This document shows positions 53,525 through 63,200 of a stretch of 64,000 bases of DNA, piece after piece. The DNA is taken from NCBI GenBank assembly GCA_913041025.1, contig CAJWGQ010000001.1, positions 1 to 64,000 on the forward strand. The letters run 5' to 3'. The translations under genes and the position numbers were made by a program. The DNA comes from an uncultured Gammaproteobacteria bacterium. Lineage in GTDB: Bacteria > Pseudomonadota > Gammaproteobacteria > Pseudomonadales > Azotimanducaceae_A. Positions within the stretch are counted from its first letter, which is position 1, and the number at the start of each line of letters is the position of its first letter. The notes beneath the pieces were generated by a model that worked only from the letters and a program-made list of their open reading frames with translations, ran no database searches and was not told where the DNA came from.

Positions 53525-54223
53525 ATGTCCGAAGAATCATGGGAAGAACCTCAGGAGCTAATTATCGAGCAAATCGAAATTGGCCCAATGCAAAATTATA
53601 CCTACATCGTTGGAAGCAAGACTACACGTGAGGTAGTCATAGTGGACCCTGCTTGGGATATTCCAAATCTGATCGAGCACCTCAACCAGCGCGACTACAC
53701 GCTTGTGGGGGCTTTGGCTACGCACTACCACCCTGACCACGTTGGCGGGTCTTTTAGCGGAAACCAGGTTCCCGGAGTGGCCGAGCTGCTCGAAACCAAC
53801 CCTGTGAAAGTTTACGCTCACAAGCTCGAGGCCGATGGCATCAAGAAGGTGACCGAAATATCCGACAGTGATCTCGTCAAGGTCGAGTCCGGCGACAAGC
53901 TGTCGGTAGGCAATGTGGAAATCGAGTTTCTTCACACCCCAGGACACACTCCTGGCAGCCAGTGCTTCAAAATCAAAAACACAGTGGTTTCCGGAGATAC
54001 GCTATTCATTAATGGATGTGGGAGAGTTGACTTACCCGGTTCCAATTCCGAGGACATGTTTCGAAGCATGAGCAAACTGGCATCACTCCCAGACGACACC
54101 CTTTTACTGCCTGGTCATAATTATGGACACGTGCCTAACGCGACTATAGGGGAAACCAAAACGTTCAATCCGTACCTGAAAATTTCCGATTTGGATACTT
54201 GGCATAACTTAATGGGCCACTAG
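53525..54223 (+). CDS. MBL-fold hydrolase, glyoxalase II/persulfide-dioxygenase-like
   Basis: A 232-residue metallo-beta-lactamase-fold enzyme with an intact site: HYHPDH in ATHYHPDHVGG, the His in HTPGHTPGSQCF, the bridging Asp in VSGDTLFINGCGRVDLPGS and the last His in LPGHNYG. GCGRxDLPG is typical of glyoxalase II-like and persulfide dioxygenase-type proteins that hydrolyse or oxidise glutathione derivatives. It is followed, 37 bases on, by the enoyl-CoA hydratase pair and may be read with it. Confidence 0.86.
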   Translation: MSEESWEEPQELIIEQIEIGPMQNYTYIVGSKTTREVVIVDPAWDIPNLIEHLNQRDYTLVGALATHYHPDHVGGSFSGNQVPGVAELLETNPVKVYAHKLEADGIKKVTEISDSDLVKVESGDKLSVGNVEIEFLHTPGHTPGSQCFKIKNTVVSGDTLFINGCGRVDLPGSNSEDMFRSMSKLASLPDDTLLLPGHNYGHVPNATIGETKTFNPYLKISDLDTWHNLMGH

Positions 54224-54260
54224 GCAATCGACTAAAATACTAATTCAAGAGGGGAAAAAT

Positions 54261-55112
54261 ATGAAAACTGGAGCCTTCACTGGTTTCGATTTGACGATTC
54301 GGGAAAAGGGCATTGCCTGGTTTCAATTTAATACGCCTGAAAGACTTAATGGAATGACAACGGCTATCAAGAGAGATCTAATTGAAGCGGTTACACAGGC
54401 GCAAATGGACAATGGCGTGAGAGTACTGGTCTTCACGGGAACCGGTCGAGGGTTTTGTGCAGGCGATGACCTTAAAGCCTATAAGTCAGCTGAGTTGGGA
54501 GGCGCGCCTCTAGTTGATCCGATCCCTCCAGGACATGACAATCCAATAGGCACCTACGATGGGCTTCGCACTATTTCCCAGCAGCTGAACACGACCATAA
54601 GAAACATCGATAAACTCACTATATGCGCCATTAACGGTGTCGCAATACAAACAGGGTTTTCCCTGGCACTCTCATGTGATTTCCGAATAGCTTCCGAAAC
54701 TGCCAGAATGGGTAGCGCAACCCTCCGCTTTGGATTACTACCGGACGAAGGCGGTCAATATCTTCTTGTTAGATTATTAGGCGTCGCCAAAGCGATGGAA
54801 TTCATGATGCGCAAAAAGATCGTGACCGCCCAGGAAGCGCTGGATCTTGGCTTGGTTAGTCAAGTCACGACTAACGAGCAACTTGAAGAAGAGGCCATGT
54901 CCTTTGCTTTGGAACTCGCAAATGGCCCTCAAGTCTCTATGCGGTTATTAAAAAAGTCTATTTACAATGCAGCAGAACTCTCTTGGGAGCATGCTTTGGA
55001 TGAAATAGCAGCTAAAACTGCCATCAGTGATCATCACAGCGACGCGAAGGAGGGGGTTGCTGCTTTTCATGAGAAACGAGAGGCCAAATTTAACGACTGG
55101 TTGGAGTCATAA
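54261..55112 (+). CDS. Enoyl-CoA hydratase/isomerase family protein
   Basis: A 283-residue crotonase-fold protein. The oxyanion-hole segment GFCAGDDLKAYK and CDFRIASETARMGSATLRFG are clear. At the two positions where typical hydratases have catalytic glutamates, the loops read INGVAIQTGFSLALSCD and GSATLRFGLLPDEGG, so neither is placed normally; the reaction may be an isomerisation or hydrolysis. AAGAGGGGAAAA precedes the ATG at 54261, a strong ribosome site. It is followed after one base by a second crotonase gene. Confidence 0.86.
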   Translation: MKTGAFTGFDLTIREKGIAWFQFNTPERLNGMTTAIKRDLIEAVTQAQMDNGVRVLVFTGTGRGFCAGDDLKAYKSAELGGAPLVDPIPPGHDNPIGTYDGLRTISQQLNTTIRNIDKLTICAINGVAIQTGFSLALSCDFRIASETARMGSATLRFGLLPDEGGQYLLVRLLGVAKAMEFMMRKKIVTAQEALDLGLVSQVTTNEQLEEEAMSFALELANGPQVSMRLLKKSIYNAAELSWEHALDEIAAKTAISDHHSDAKEGVAAFHEKREAKFNDWLES

Positions 55113-55113
55113 T

Positions 55114-55854
55114 ATGAGCGATGTGGTTACTCATGAATCACAAAACGGGATCAGCATCATCACACTGAATCGTCCCGAAAAAATGAACGCACTGAATGAA
55201 GAACTGATTCTTGCTTTACAAGAAAAACTGAAAATCTTTCAGGAAGGCGCTGATCGTGTTGCGATTCTGCATGCATCCGGAGACAAGGCATTTTCGGTTG
55301 GCGCTGATATAAAGGATCCTCCCAAAGAAATGTGGCAGGGTGTTCCAAATATCGGTGCCCAATTGAGCAAGCCAATTATCGCCGCAGTACACGGTTGGTG
55401 CATCGGGGGCGCCTATGTCATCGTTCAAATGTGCGACCTCGTCGTGGCATCTGAAAACACCACCTTCAAATATCCTGAAGCTCAACTAGGATTTACCGGT
55501 GGTTTAATTGCAAGCGCAGTCTCGAGAATCCCGCATAAATTAGCCATGGAATTTATGCTACTCGGAGAAGACTTTTCGGCTGAGAGAGCAAAAGAAGCTG
55601 GCATGGTCAACAAGGTAGTTGGGCGAGGAGAGGAACTTCAGGCATCAATAGCATGGGCAAAAATATTGGCCGAATCGGCCCCGTTAGTGGTAGAGACTTT
55701 GAAAACCTTTTCCCTAGAGACCCTAAACCGGAGCCCAGCAGAAACTGGCGCCATAGCTCGACATCAATTGTTAAAAGTAAGCACGAGCGAAGACGGGGCT
55801 GAAGGTAAGAGGGCATTTGCAGAAAAACGAAATCCTATTTTCAAAGGGAAATAG
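55114..55854 (+). CDS. Enoyl-CoA hydratase/isomerase family protein
   Basis: A 246-residue crotonase-fold protein, with TLNRPEKMNALNEEL at the start, the oxyanion segment FSVGADIKD and the loop VHGWCIGGAYVIVQMCDLVVAS. The first catalytic glutamate of true hydratases is replaced in this loop; the second is present in KYPEAQLGFTGG. I use the ATG at 55114, one base after the previous stop; the longer frame from 55027 would overlap the first crotonase. It is probably one of several acyl-CoA steps here; the substrate is unknown. Confidence 0.86.
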   Translation: MSDVVTHESQNGISIITLNRPEKMNALNEELILALQEKLKIFQEGADRVAILHASGDKAFSVGADIKDPPKEMWQGVPNIGAQLSKPIIAAVHGWCIGGAYVIVQMCDLVVASENTTFKYPEAQLGFTGGLIASAVSRIPHKLAMEFMLLGEDFSAERAKEAGMVNKVVGRGEELQASIAWAKILAESAPLVVETLKTFSLETLNRSPAETGAIARHQLLKVSTSEDGAEGKRAFAEKRNPIFKGK

Positions 55855-55862
55855 ATCCAAAT

Positions 55863-57008
55863 CTACATTTGCCGAAAACAACTTCTCAATTCTTCGATAA
55901 ACAAGGCAGGTTGCTCGAAAGCAGCGAAGTGCCCCCCCTTTTCTAGCTCATTCCAATACACGATATTGGTGTAGATTTGTTCTGCCCATTCTCTAGGAGT
56001 AGGGACGATTTCTTTCGGGAATATACTGCATCCGGTAGGCAGCTTTATATTCTTCATTCCGCCGGAAAACGCTTTCCCAAAACTTTCCCAATATAATCGA
56101 CCCGAAGAGGCTCCAGACCCTGTCAGCCAGTAAAACATAACATTATCTAGAAGCTCATCTTTAGAAAGTATGTTTTCTGGATGACCATCACAATCCGTCC
56201 ACTCGAAAAACTTCTCTATAATCCAAGCCGCCTGCCCGACAGGTGAATCCACCAGTCCGTATCCCAAGGTTTGCGGCCTAGTGCTTTGCTGCTTGGAATA
56301 CCCTGCTCCCCATTGCTGATAATATTGACCGCCCGCCAAAGCAAGCTTGTCACGGTCCGAAGGGTTCTCCAAAGCCTCCTTAGTTGGAGGCGAAGACGGC
56401 ATATTAACGTGAATCCCGAGACAATTGCCCAAGGCCTGCATACCAATGGCAGTCGTGACGGCCGAACCCCAGTCCCCGCCTTGAGCGAAATATGAGTCGT
56501 AACCCAAGGACAGCATCAGCTTGTTCCACATGGCCGCAATTTTTTCGACCCCAAATCCAGCCTCGTTCGGTTTCGACGAAAATCCATAACCCGGCAAAGC
56601 CGGACAAACTACATGAAAAGCATCTTTCGAAGCTCCACCGTGTTTCGTTGGATCAGCCAAGGGTTCGATAACTTTGCGAAATTCAACGATAGACCCAGGC
56701 CAGCCATGCGTCATTAACAAAGCCTTGGCGTCAGGGTGAGGGCTCTTATAATGAATAAAGTGAATATCTAGACCTTCGCAATCAGCAATAAACTGAGGCA
56801 TCTGATTATGAAAAGATTCGCGAGCTCGCCAATCGTACTCATTAAGCCAATAGTCTGCTATTTCTCGCATATAACCTAAAGGAACGCCTTGAGACCAATC
56901 ATCCACGGTTTCTTTCTCGGGCCAGCGAGAACCTCTTAATTTCTGGTTAAGCTCCTCTATCTGCTCATCCGACACATCAATTTTGAACTCTTTTATTTTT
57001 GAAGACAC
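55863..57008 (-). CDS. Epoxide hydrolase, juvenile-hormone-epoxide-hydrolase-like
   Basis: A 381-residue alpha/beta hydrolase with the N-terminal epoxide hydrolase domain (EHN): SDEQIEELNQKLRGSRWPEKE. The oxyanion loop is HGWPGSIVEF, the nucleophile Asp is in FAQGGDWGSAVTTAIG and the catalytic His is in KGGHFAAFEQP. Such enzymes open terpenoid and other hydrophobic epoxides to diols. The start is GTG at 57006-57008. It lies downstream of mdh on the same strand and converges on the crotonase pair. Confidence 0.9.
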   Translation of the reverse strand: MSSKIKEFKIDVSDEQIEELNQKLRGSRWPEKETVDDWSQGVPLGYMREIADYWLNEYDWRARESFHNQMPQFIADCEGLDIHFIHYKSPHPDAKALLMTHGWPGSIVEFRKVIEPLADPTKHGGASKDAFHVVCPALPGYGFSSKPNEAGFGVEKIAAMWNKLMLSLGYDSYFAQGGDWGSAVTTAIGMQALGNCLGIHVNMPSSPPTKEALENPSDRDKLALAGGQYYQQWGAGYSKQQSTRPQTLGYGLVDSPVGQAAWIIEKFFEWTDCDGHPENILSKDELLDNVMFYWLTGSGASSGRLYWESFGKAFSGGMKNIKLPTGCSIFPKEIVPTPREWAEQIYTNIVYWNELEKGGHFAAFEQPALFIEELRSCFRQM

Positions 57009-57058
57009 TTAACCGACTCCTGAATTAGGACAAACTATTTTTTAGACTATGCCCACTC

Positions 57059-58030
57059 CTAAAAGAGGTGAGCAACCGCGTCTCTCTCCTCGATAAGCTC
57101 CTGGGCCGTGGCATCCATCTTGGACCGACTGAAGTCATTGATATCGACATCTTGCACTATTTGCCAATCTCCTCCCTCACACTTAACAGGATAAGAGTAG
57201 ATGAGTGCAGGCTCGACGCCATAACTCCCATCGGAATATACGCCCATACTCACTATCTCGTCATTCCCCATGACCCAGTCATGCATGTGGTCTATCGCAG
57301 CGTTTGCGGCCGACGCTGCGCTCGAAGCGCCTCGAGCTTCAATGATTGCTGCGCCTCTCTGCTGAACCGTGGGGATGAAGTCTTGCTCATACCAATTCAT
57401 ATCAACAAGATCCATCGCAGCCGAGTCAGCGACAGTAGCGCCGTGCAAATCCGGATACTGAGTGGCAGAGTGGTTACCCCAGATGCAAAGCCCTTTTACC
57501 TCACTAACGTGTCGACCCACTTTCCCTGCAACTTGCGCCATTGCTCGGTTGTGATCCAGTCGGGTCATCGCAGTGAAGTTACGAGGGTCAAGATCAGGCG
57601 CGTTTCGCTGTGCAATAAGACAATTTGTATTCGCGGGGTTTCCAACGACCAGCGTCTTGACGCTCTTCGAGGCATGGTCATTTAACGCCTTGCCCTGAAC
57701 TGAAAATATTGCCGCATTGGCCTCGAGAAGGTCCTTTCTCTCCATCCCAGGACCTCTAGGCCGGGAACCGACCAGTAAGGCATAGTCGCAATCTTTGAAC
57801 GCGACATTTGCATCATCGGTCTGCACAGTGCCCGCCAGTAATGGAAAAGCGCAATCGTCCAGTTCCATAACAACGCCTTTAAGCGCATCCAAAGCCGGAG
57901 TAATTTCTAAAAGCTGTAGGATGACCGGTTGTTCAGGGCCCAACATCGCGCCCGATGCAATGCGAAACAATAATGCATAACCGATCTGTCCCGCAGCTCC
58001 AGTTATTGTGACTCGTACAGGCTCATTCAT
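57059..58030 (-). CDS. mdh: Malate dehydrogenase
   Basis: Malate dehydrogenase converts malate and oxaloacetate in the TCA cycle. The 323-residue protein is of the cytosolic/plant-plastid-like group. It has [19 protein letters not shown], the substrate loop [45 protein letters not shown] and the active-site His in [11 protein letters not shown]. The ATG at 58030 starts the usual [15 protein letters not shown]; a longer open frame is not supported. It is upstream of the epoxide hydrolase after 50 bases. Confidence 0.95.
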   Translation of the reverse strand: MNEPVRVTITGAAGQIGYALLFRIASGAMLGPEQPVILQLLEITPALDALKGVVMELDDCAFPLLAGTVQTDDANVAFKDCDYALLVGSRPRGPGMERKDLLEANAAIFSVQGKALNDHASKSVKTLVVGNPANTNCLIAQRNAPDLDPRNFTAMTRLDHNRAMAQVAGKVGRHVSEVKGLCIWGNHSATQYPDLHGATVADSAAMDLVDMNWYEQDFIPTVQQRGAAIIEARGASSAASAANAAIDHMHDWVMGNDEIVSMGVYSDGSYGVEPALIYSYPVKCEGGDWQIVQDVDINDFSRSKMDATAQELIEERDAVAHLF

Positions 58031-58117
58031 TTCCCGTTCTTCCTTATAATTGGTTTCACCGGCATTGTATTCGATAGACCAAAAGCTGCACAGCAAGAAA
58101 ATTGCAGAATCAATTTT

Positions 58118-58573
58118 CTAGTTAAAGCTCTCTACCAATTCGACGTCATTTTGATTTTTTCGATACGCGTCAACTGCATCTTTAACCCAAGGCAGAGTTT
58201 TAGACGGTAATTCGTGGAGTAGGAAAAAACCCCCATCGTCAAAGACTTCAGGCTCAGCGATGCGAGGCGATCCAGACCAATTTTTCGAAGAGAATATAAA
58301 GTTCAGCCCTTGGTCGCCTCTGAAAAGATAGCTATGGATGCGACGCAACTCTAGATTTTCTACCTCGACACCCGCCTCTTCAGAACACTCTCTTGCCGCA
58401 CACAAGGTCGTTGTTTCACCTAACTCCATATGGCCTCCCGGCAAAGAGTACCAGCCATCTAAGACACCAGTTTTATGGCGCCGCAACAAAAAGACCGAGC
58501 CTTGTGAAATTAACATCGTGTGAGCAATCACTGTAAAGCATGCTCGCGAGCTCGTAACAAGTTGGTCTTTCAT
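58118..58573 (-). CDS. Nudix hydrolase
   Basis: A 151-residue Nudix protein. The box GHMELGETTTLCAARECSEEAGVE matches GX5EX7REUXEEXGU exactly. Such proteins hydrolyse nucleoside diphosphates linked to another group, for example oxidised dGTP. Which substrate is used here cannot be told; the middle (FIFSSKNWSGSPRIAEPEVFD) fits the MutT/NudA-type proteins of unknown preference. It lies upstream of mdh on the same strand and divergent from the SDR gene. Confidence 0.85.
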   Translation of the reverse strand: MKDQLVTSSRACFTVIAHTMLISQGSVFLLRRHKTGVLDGWYSLPGGHMELGETTTLCAARECSEEAGVEVENLELRRIHSYLFRGDQGLNFIFSSKNWSGSPRIAEPEVFDDGGFFLLHELPSKTLPWVKDAVDAYRKNQNDVELVESFN

Positions 58574-58671
58574 TCATCGCCTAATTAAACCTATCGGTAT
58601 TAACTTAACACTTGCGTATGCCTAAAACTAAGGCTACGGTTTTTACACAACTAGAGGCATTGGGTTTTAAA

Positions 58672-59439
58672 ATGGAGCTAAAAGACAAAACGGCCGTTAT
58701 AACCGGGGGCAGTGGGGGTATCGGTAAAGCCATGGCAAAAGCATTTATTGAAGAAGGTGCCAGAGGCATCGTCCTTGCGGATCTTGATAAAGACGCTCTT
58801 GATGCGGCCGCTCTTGAGCTTAATTGCGAGTCTATGGTGTGTAATGTAACCGATGAAAAACAAGTGGCAGACCTTGTCAAATACGCCGCTGAGAAATTTG
58901 GTCAGATTGATCTCTTTTGCTCTAATGCCGGCGCCGGGGGCGAGGGCGTGTTAACGGATGCGACAAACGACGTTTGGCAAAACCAATGGGAACTGCACGT
59001 GATGTCACACGTTTACGCTGCAAGAGCTGTTTTGCCGCAAATGATTGATCGAGGAGAGGGTTACCTGTTGAATACCGCATCTGCAGCAGGACTTCTGGCG
59101 GCACTCGGAAGCGGACCCTACACGGTTACTAAAGCCGCTGCGGTAAAATTAGCAGAATTCATTGCCATCAATCACGGGGACGAAGGTATTAAAGTTTCTG
59201 TTTTGTGTCCTCAGGGAGTAAACACCGCAATGGCCCCCAGAAGCTTTGGTGACGGCCAAACCGATGGAATCATCGAGCCGGAGCAACTCGCTAAAACGGT
59301 TGTGGAAACAATTCGAGAAGAGCGGTTTTACGTCCTACCGCACCCAGAGGTCGAAGAGTACGTGCGACGCAAAGGGGACGATGTCGATCGATGGCTGTTT
59401 GGGATGCGTCGACTCAGAAGGCAGAGCTTGGAGGGCTGA
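58672..59439 (+). CDS. SDR family oxidoreductase
   Basis: A 255-residue short-chain dehydrogenase. The cofactor loop is ITGGSGGIGKAMAKA, strand 2 ends LADLD (NAD preference likely), CNVTD is in the adenine position, SNAGAGGEG takes the NNAG place, serine is in NTASAAG and the catalytic pair is in YTVTKAAAV. It has an unusual C-terminal part with RREERFYVLPHPEVEEYVRRKGDD-like text ending in LRRQS. I use the ATG at 58672, where the family starts. Substrate unknown. Confidence 0.85.
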   Translation: MELKDKTAVITGGSGGIGKAMAKAFIEEGARGIVLADLDKDALDAAALELNCESMVCNVTDEKQVADLVKYAAEKFGQIDLFCSNAGAGGEGVLTDATNDVWQNQWELHVMSHVYAARAVLPQMIDRGEGYLLNTASAAGLLAALGSGPYTVTKAAAVKLAEFIAINHGDEGIKVSVLCPQGVNTAMAPRSFGDGQTDGIIEPEQLAKTVVETIREERFYVLPHPEVEEYVRRKGDDVDRWLFGMRRLRRQSLEG

Positions 59440-59500
59440 CCCCCCGGCCAAGACATTTGCCTGCGGATTGCCCTTTTTCTTTGAATCAATCGATTCCAAT

Positions 59501-59902
59501 TTAGGAAAAATAGGAATAGACGAGCAAACAAACGATAATCAGATAAAGGGCCCACGTTAGCACATTTCCTAAAACGCGCGTTTTTGGTAGAGCGACTTCC
59601 AGCTGTTGAATACCGTACGCATGACAAAAACGAGCGACCAGCAAAGAGGCGCCAAGTAAATTGATTATCAGAGGCGAGTAACCGAGAGCCACCAATATCA
59701 AAATACCTAAAAGAGCTCCGGGCACATACTCAGTATTATTGCCATGAGCACGTATGGCACGCTCAAGGGATTGACTATTTCCGCGGCCTGTTGAAATCCC
59801 CTCTTTCATGCGATGGCGGGTCACATTCAAAGCCAGTAGCAAGGTCAACCCAAGATTCAGCCCAGCCCATAGCGCGATGGCTTGCAAACTTTCATCAACC
59901 AT
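59501..59902 (-). CDS. MAPEG family membrane protein
   Basis: A 133-residue protein with four membrane helices. The family core is RAIRAHGNNTEYVPGALLGILI, then ARFCHAYGIQQ. MAPEG proteins include microsomal glutathione transferases and uncharacterised bacterial members; here a glutathione or lipid role is possible but not shown. It converges on the SDR gene, and its upstream gap of 372 bases leads to gltB. Confidence 0.84.
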   Translation of the reverse strand: MVDESLQAIALWAGLNLGLTLLLALNVTRHRMKEGISTGRGNSQSLERAIRAHGNNTEYVPGALLGILILVALGYSPLIINLLGASLLVARFCHAYGIQQLEVALPKTRVLGNVLTWALYLIIVCLLVYSYFS

Positions 59903-60274
59903 AATCTTTAAACCCTGTGTTATTTTCCTTCTCGTACAGACGATAACAAACTAACTATATACCCACCAATCAATGTCAATCAGCACTAATCAAACACTCT
60001 CAAAAAATGTAGTCCTCTGGAGAACCAATAGTTACGCTGTTTTTCAGAGGAGTTTTGTAGTATATTATTTTTCGCGGGATTTGAACTGTTTTTGCAAACA
60101 TAATCAAAGACTTAGCACTCATAGGGGACAACATTACTTGCTCTTAGACTATTCGTATTCTAAGACATCGGTTTCTTTGCCTTGAGTGTTATTGGAGTAG
60201 ATAGTTTTTACATGCGTGAAGTGAACAAGATAAACCCTATAAAATTAACAATTCCGTTAGTGCCAAGTAGGTAG
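59903..60274. other. Non-coding region upstream of gltB
   Basis: The longest gap of the window, 372 bases, AT-rich, between the divergent MAPEG and gltB genes. I see no good reading frame or RNA gene. A likely gltB promoter lies at 60207-60234. A weak inverted repeat, TCCTCTG (60013-60019) with CAGAGGA (60045-60051), is noted but not called. Confidence 0.6.
60207..60234 (+). promoter_or_regulatory. Possible gltB promoter
   Basis: TTTACA (60207-60212) and GATAAA (60229-60234) are separated by 16 bases. The start would be about 34 bases before the gltB ATG at 60275. The -35 matches five of six consensus positions and the -10 four of six. Confidence 0.4.
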
Positions 60275-63200
60275 ATGAGCAAGCAAGCTTTTAAGAGGAC
60301 CACACCCAATAAACATGGGTTATACGACCCAGCGTTTGAAAAAGATAGCTGCGGAATAGGGTTCGTCTGCGACATCAAAGGTAGACCAAGCCACTCCATC
60401 GTTAAAGATGCGTACAATATGAACTGCTGCATGGAACATCGAGGAGGTGTCGGGTACGAGAAGAATACTGGCGACGGTGCAGGCATTCTAACTGGAATAC
60501 CACATAAATTACTCAGCGCTTACGCCCAGCAGGAGTTTGGCGTCTCACTATCGCCCAGGCAATACGGCGTCGGCATTATCTTCCTGCCAAATGACAGCGA
60601 TGAGCGGGCTATGGCGAAGAAAATCTTCTCCGAGACTGTAAACGCTTTAGGACAAGACCTAATCGGTTGGCGAGAAGTTCCGATTGCCCCCGAAAGAGCG
60701 GATATAGGGCAAGCCGCTCGCAGCGCCATGCCCACATTCGAACAGCTTTTTATTGGCGCGTCGAATGACTGTGCCGGACAGGGCTTCGAACAGAAGCTCT
60801 ACCAGATCAGAAAAAGAGCGATCAATCAAATCAACTCGGGAAGTGCGGGAGTCTTCAAAGAAAAGACCTATGCTTGTTCACTATCATCAAAAACCATTGT
60901 TTATAAGGGGATGCTAACACCCGATCAACTCTTTAAGTTTTATCCAGACTTGGTCAACGAAGATTATGAAACGCATCTTGCGATGGTGCATTCTCGCTTT
61001 AGCACGAACACCTTCCCTTCCTGGGACAGAGCACAACCTAATCGTTTCATGGGCCATAATGGGGAGATCAATACTCTGTTGGGGAACGTCAATGCCATGA
61101 ATGCTAGGCAGGGTGTTATAGAGAGCGCAGTTTTTCAGGAAGAACTAAAAGAACTATTCCCTATTATTGAACCGGATTGCTCGGATTCCGGAAACTTTGA
61201 CAATGTTCTTGAGTTTCTTCTCATGAACGAAAAAAAACTTGAAGAAGCCATTTTGATGATGATCCCTGAGGCTTGGCAGCAGCATCAAACAATGAGTGAC
61301 CAGCTAAAATCATTCTACGAATACAACTCATGTTCCATGGAACCCTGGGACGGGCCAGCATCCATAGCTTTTACCGATGGAGACTACATAGGAGCTGTAC
61401 TGGACCGAAATGGATTGCGCCCTTCACGTTACTACATTACAGAAGACCACAAATGCATTATGGCCTCTGAAGTTGGCGTGGTTGACGTCGATCCAGCCAA
61501 AGTTATAACAAAAGGCAGACTGCAACCGGGTCGTATTTTTTTGATTGATTTCGAAGAAGGGCGGATGATTCCTGACCAAGAGCTGAAATCGAAACTAAGC
61601 GCAAAACACCCGTATAGAGAGTGGCTCAATAAGGAAAAGATAGAGCTAACAGATCTCCCTGAGAATGAGCCTGAAAAATTAGAACCAAACGAGCTAATCC
61701 CAAAAATGAAAGCTTTTGGTTACACCCAAGAAACGATGCAGTTTATGTTGCAGCCTATGGTGACAGAATTGAGAGATCCGCTCGGCTCTATGGGAAACGA
61801 TGCCGCTCTAGCAGTGATCTCAAAAAAACCTCGTATGATCTACGATTACTTCAAGCAGCGTTTTGCTCAGGTAACCAACCCGCCCATCGACTCTATCAGA
61901 GAAGAAGTCATCATGGCGTTGGAATGTTACATAGGGCCAGAGCAAAATCTACTAGATACTAACAGCGCAAATGCCAACCGGTTGAAGATACCTCATCCAG
62001 TACTGACAAATGAAGAGCTGGCAAAGCTCAAAAACATCGAACACCAAGGCTGGCGCTGCAAAACTATAGACATTACTTACCCCAAAGAGAATTCCGACGA
62101 TGGTCTCAAACAAGCTTTGCATAGGATTAATCAAGAATCTTTGAATGCCATTGAGCAAGGTTTTAGCCTGATCATTCTTTCAGATCGAGAGCTAGGGCCA
62201 GATCGTCTGTCCATCAGCTCCCTGTTGGCCATCGGGAGCGTCCATCACTTTTTGGTTAACGAGCATTCAAGAACCAAAATTGGTTTGATCTTAGAAACCG
62301 GCGAAGCCCGAGAAGTGCATCATCACTGTCTCTTGACTGGATATGGGGCCGACGCGATTAATCCCTATCTGGCCTTCGAAGCCCTATGGGACAAGCTTTC
62401 GGCAGACGTGTTCCCTGAAATCAAGTCTGCCAACGACATAGTGGTTAACTATAAAAAAGCTGTGGGCAAAGGAATGTTGAAAGTCATGGCTAAAATGGGC
62501 ATTTCCACACTGCATTCCTATAAGGGAGCGCAAATTTTTGAAGCAGTCGGGTTAGCAAAAGAAGTTATTAGCCTTTGCTTTGCCGGCACCGCTAGTCGGA
62601 TAGAAGGCGCAAACTTTGACGTTCTCTCCAAGGAAATGAGAGAGAAGCACTCAATGGGATTCCCTAAGCAAATCAGCTCAGAGAGCAACGTGCTTGTCAA
62701 TCCGGGAGACTTCCACTGGAGGCGAAATGGGGATACTCATATGTGGGACCCATCTACCATCGCTAATCTGCAGAGAGCTGCAAGAGAAAACAATGAAGAG
62801 GCTTATTGGCAGTTCTCAAAGCAAACCAATGAGGAAAACAATCGTAAAGCTTCGATCAGAGGTTTGTTGGAATTCAAGAAAGTCGAGCCTATTGCAATCG
62901 AAGAGGTAGAAACAGAAAAAGATATTATGGTGCGATTTGCCACCGGCGCCATGAGCTTTGGATCAATCAGTGCCGAGGCGCATGAGTCACTAGCAATAGC
63001 GATGAATAGAGTTGGGGGCAAATCAAACACCGGCGAGGGAGGTGAAGACCCTGCCCGTTTCATACCACTGAAAAATGGAGACTCAAAAAGATCCGCAATT
63101 AAGCAAGTAGCAAGCGGTCGATTTGGAGTGACCATCAACTACTTAAGTAATGCGGACGAATTGCAGATCAAAATAATTCAAGGCGCTAAACCTGGTGAGG

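Noticed and set aside
60013..60051. Inverted repeat TCCTCTG/CAGAGGA upstream of gltB
   Set aside because: Seven-base stem with a 25-base loop is too weak to call a hairpin or small RNA.
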